Origin: Anaerolineae bacterium
GTDB taxonomy: Bacteria > Chloroflexota > Anaerolineae > B4-G1
Reading direction: 5' to 3'
Assembly (NCBI GenBank): GCA_030612585.1
Contig: JAUWNP010000232.1
Span: 1-6,532, forward strand
DNA: 6,532 bases
Shown: positions 6,132 to 6,532 of the stretch, one piece after another
Position numbering within the stretch: the first letter of the stretch is position 1
How the letters are laid out: each line of letters begins with the position of its first letter
The notes under the pieces: generated by a model
The model's database searches: none
What the model was told of the DNA's origin: nothing
What the model saw: the letters and a program-made list of their open reading frames with translations, nothing else
Made by a program: the position numbers and the translations under genes

Positions 6132-6186
6132 ATAGAGATAGAACTAAACAGGGTGTTTTGCCAACAGAAAATGGGGAAATTTGCAC
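6130..6186 (-). CDS. Possible 18-residue leader peptide rich in Leu/Val/Ile
   Basis: From GTG at 6186 the frame reads MQISPFSVGKTPCLVLSL (GTG taken as Met) and ends in TAA, which forms part of the livK ribosome site. Beyond the start residue, six of 17 are branched-chain, with LVLSL just before the stop. The three Leu codons are TTA, CTA and CTA, which are usually scarce in GC-rich genomes. The weakness is initiation: the strong GGAGGTG upstream is about 21 nt away and only a poor GAGAAG is nearer. An overlapping 14-codon ATG frame (6144-6188, MCKFPHFLLAKHPV) competes. Treat it as a hypothesis, not a gene call. Confidence 0.2.
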   Translation of the reverse strand: MQISPFSVGKTPCLVLSL

Positions 6187-6207
6187 ATCGTATTTCTTCT
6201 CGAATTA

Positions 6208-6218
6208 CACCTCCTTTC
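6208..6218 (-). promoter_or_regulatory. Isolated consensus Shine-Dalgarno (STAB-SD-like) in the livK leader
   Basis: The transcript contains GAAAGGAGGTG here, complementary to the 16S rRNA tail, but no usable start codon follows at a normal distance (the embedded GTG is followed at once by TAA, and the next ATG is 19 nt away). GAAAGGAGG is the core of the STAB-SD element of Bacillus thuringiensis cry3A, where ribosome binding shields mRNA from 5' decay. A similar stabilising role for the abundant livK message is inferred. It could also be the remnant start of a lost leader gene. Confidence 0.5.
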
Positions 6219-6270
6219 CTGTAAGGCCAAGGATTCCGCTTGCTGGCGTAGCGTGGTTACACCTGGAGGT
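6209..6270 (-). promoter_or_regulatory. Potential fold in the livK leader pairing ACCTCC with GGAGGT
   Basis: In the transcript ACCTCC (plus 6265-6270) is the exact complement of GGAGGT (plus 6209-6214) of the isolated ribosome-binding motif. Just inside, TGTAACC can pair with GGCCTTACA if CC is bulged out. AGGTGTAA also occurs twice (next to each arm). Together they could form a cis-acting switch hiding or exposing the ribosome site. I do not recognise a known riboswitch class. Confidence 0.35.
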
Positions 6271-6304
6271 CTGTTTCTTTGTCAGATGCGCTCAACAAGC
6301 ATAG

Positions 6305-6333
6305 ATTATAGCATCTACTTGCCCAAGCCGCAA
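6305..6333 (-). promoter_or_regulatory. Strong extended -10 promoter of the liv operon
   Basis: The minus strand has a perfect TATAAT (plus 6305-6310), preceded by TGC, an extended -10 TGn motif. Exactly 17 bp upstream is TTGCGG (plus 6328-6333), which keeps the TTG of the -35 consensus. Transcription should start near 6296-6300, giving a leader of about 180 nt before the livK ATG. The weak -35 is often compensated by the TGn motif, and could also leave room for an activator. Confidence 0.8.
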
Positions 6334-6532
6334 ATGCCCGCGAGCGAGCGTGAGCACAGGTCACGGTGTAGTGGCGGTTGACAGTTTCTCAAGATGGTTG
6401 TTCACAAACCCCTCGATGAACTTTCCGTGGAAAGTGACGGGATACCCAGGCCAGCCGCGCGCAGCAGGGCTTCGGACATCTGCCGAGCACGCAAGGCTAG
6501 AAGTGAGCGAGCCTGATCCATTGGCCAGTTCT
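6334..6532. other. Upstream region with no assignable gene; possible 3' end of a preceding gene
   Basis: On the minus strand two frames enter open from the right edge. One ends at TGA 6402-6404 after 42 codons, with a helix-like stretch ARSLLALRARQMSEALLRAA. The other ends at TGA 6361-6363 after 56 codons, with GKFIEGFVNNHLEKL. A plus-strand frame is also open to the edge. None has a recognisable domain. The minus-strand stops fall 30-70 nt before the liv promoter, consistent with the tail of a preceding gene on the same strand, or a decayed one. I cannot choose between them from this fragment. Confidence 0.25.
6420..6435. repeat. 16-bp near-perfect palindrome
   Basis: ACTTTCC-GT-GGAAAGT has two 7-bp arms that are exact reverse complements around a 2-bp centre. 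It lies about 90 bp upstream of the liv -35 element. The size and symmetry fit an operator for a dimeric regulator, but it may instead lie inside the tail of an upstream coding frame. Confidence 0.4.

Noticed and set aside
6130..6160. Second promoter next to livK using TTGGCA and a TATA-like element
   Set aside because: The -10 match is poor and overlaps the livK ribosome site; the extended -10 at 6305 is far better.
5523..6224. Plus-strand 233-codon open frame opposite livK that runs into the leader
   Set aside because: It is antisense to an intact lipoprotein gene, with no motif and no good ribosome site.

Overview
The window is about 58-60% GC by eye and carries one clear transcription unit on the minus strand. 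It is a complete ABC uptake system of the branched-chain amino acid family, in the order livK-livH-livM-livG-livF. A nearly complete alanine racemase gene follows on the same strand and runs off the left edge. All assigned genes read right to left. Strong AGGAGG-type ribosome sites, a lipobox on the binding protein and simple-repeat-rich intergenic DNA fit a moderately GC-rich bacterium. The protein style and repeats remind me of Chloroflexota (Anaerolineae-like), but this is an impression without a database search.

Layout from right to left (direction of transcription). Positions 6334-6532 hold no assignable gene, only two overlapping short open frames that enter from the right edge. A strong extended -10 promoter lies at 6305-6333. 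It is followed by an unusually long leader of about 180 nt with an isolated consensus Shine-Dalgarno motif, an upstream sequence able to pair with it, and tiny leader reading frames. Then come the lipoprotein substrate-binding gene (4944-6116), a 141-bp spacer with a perfect 11-bp hairpin and smaller overlapping hairpins, livH (3861-4802), livM (2783-3835), livG (2035-2802) and livF (1301-2035). The distal genes are packed tightly: a 25-nt gap, a 20-nt overlap and a 1-nt TGATG overlap. After livF come seven head-to-tail copies of an 8-bp repeat (1244-1299) and an intrinsic terminator (1195-1225). The racemase gene then starts with GTG at 1128.

How the parts work together: the lipid-anchored LivK-type protein captures substrate outside the membrane, LivH and LivM form the channel, and LivG and LivF hydrolyse ATP. 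The spacer hairpin after livK is well placed to let the binding protein be made in excess over the membrane parts. The racemase (L-Ala to D-Ala for peptidoglycan) is a separate function and probably a separate transcript because of the terminator.

The protein-coding content is conventional. I see no new enzyme system. The most interesting material is non-coding: the livK leader and the livK-livH spacer, both of which look like untested cis-regulatory RNA.
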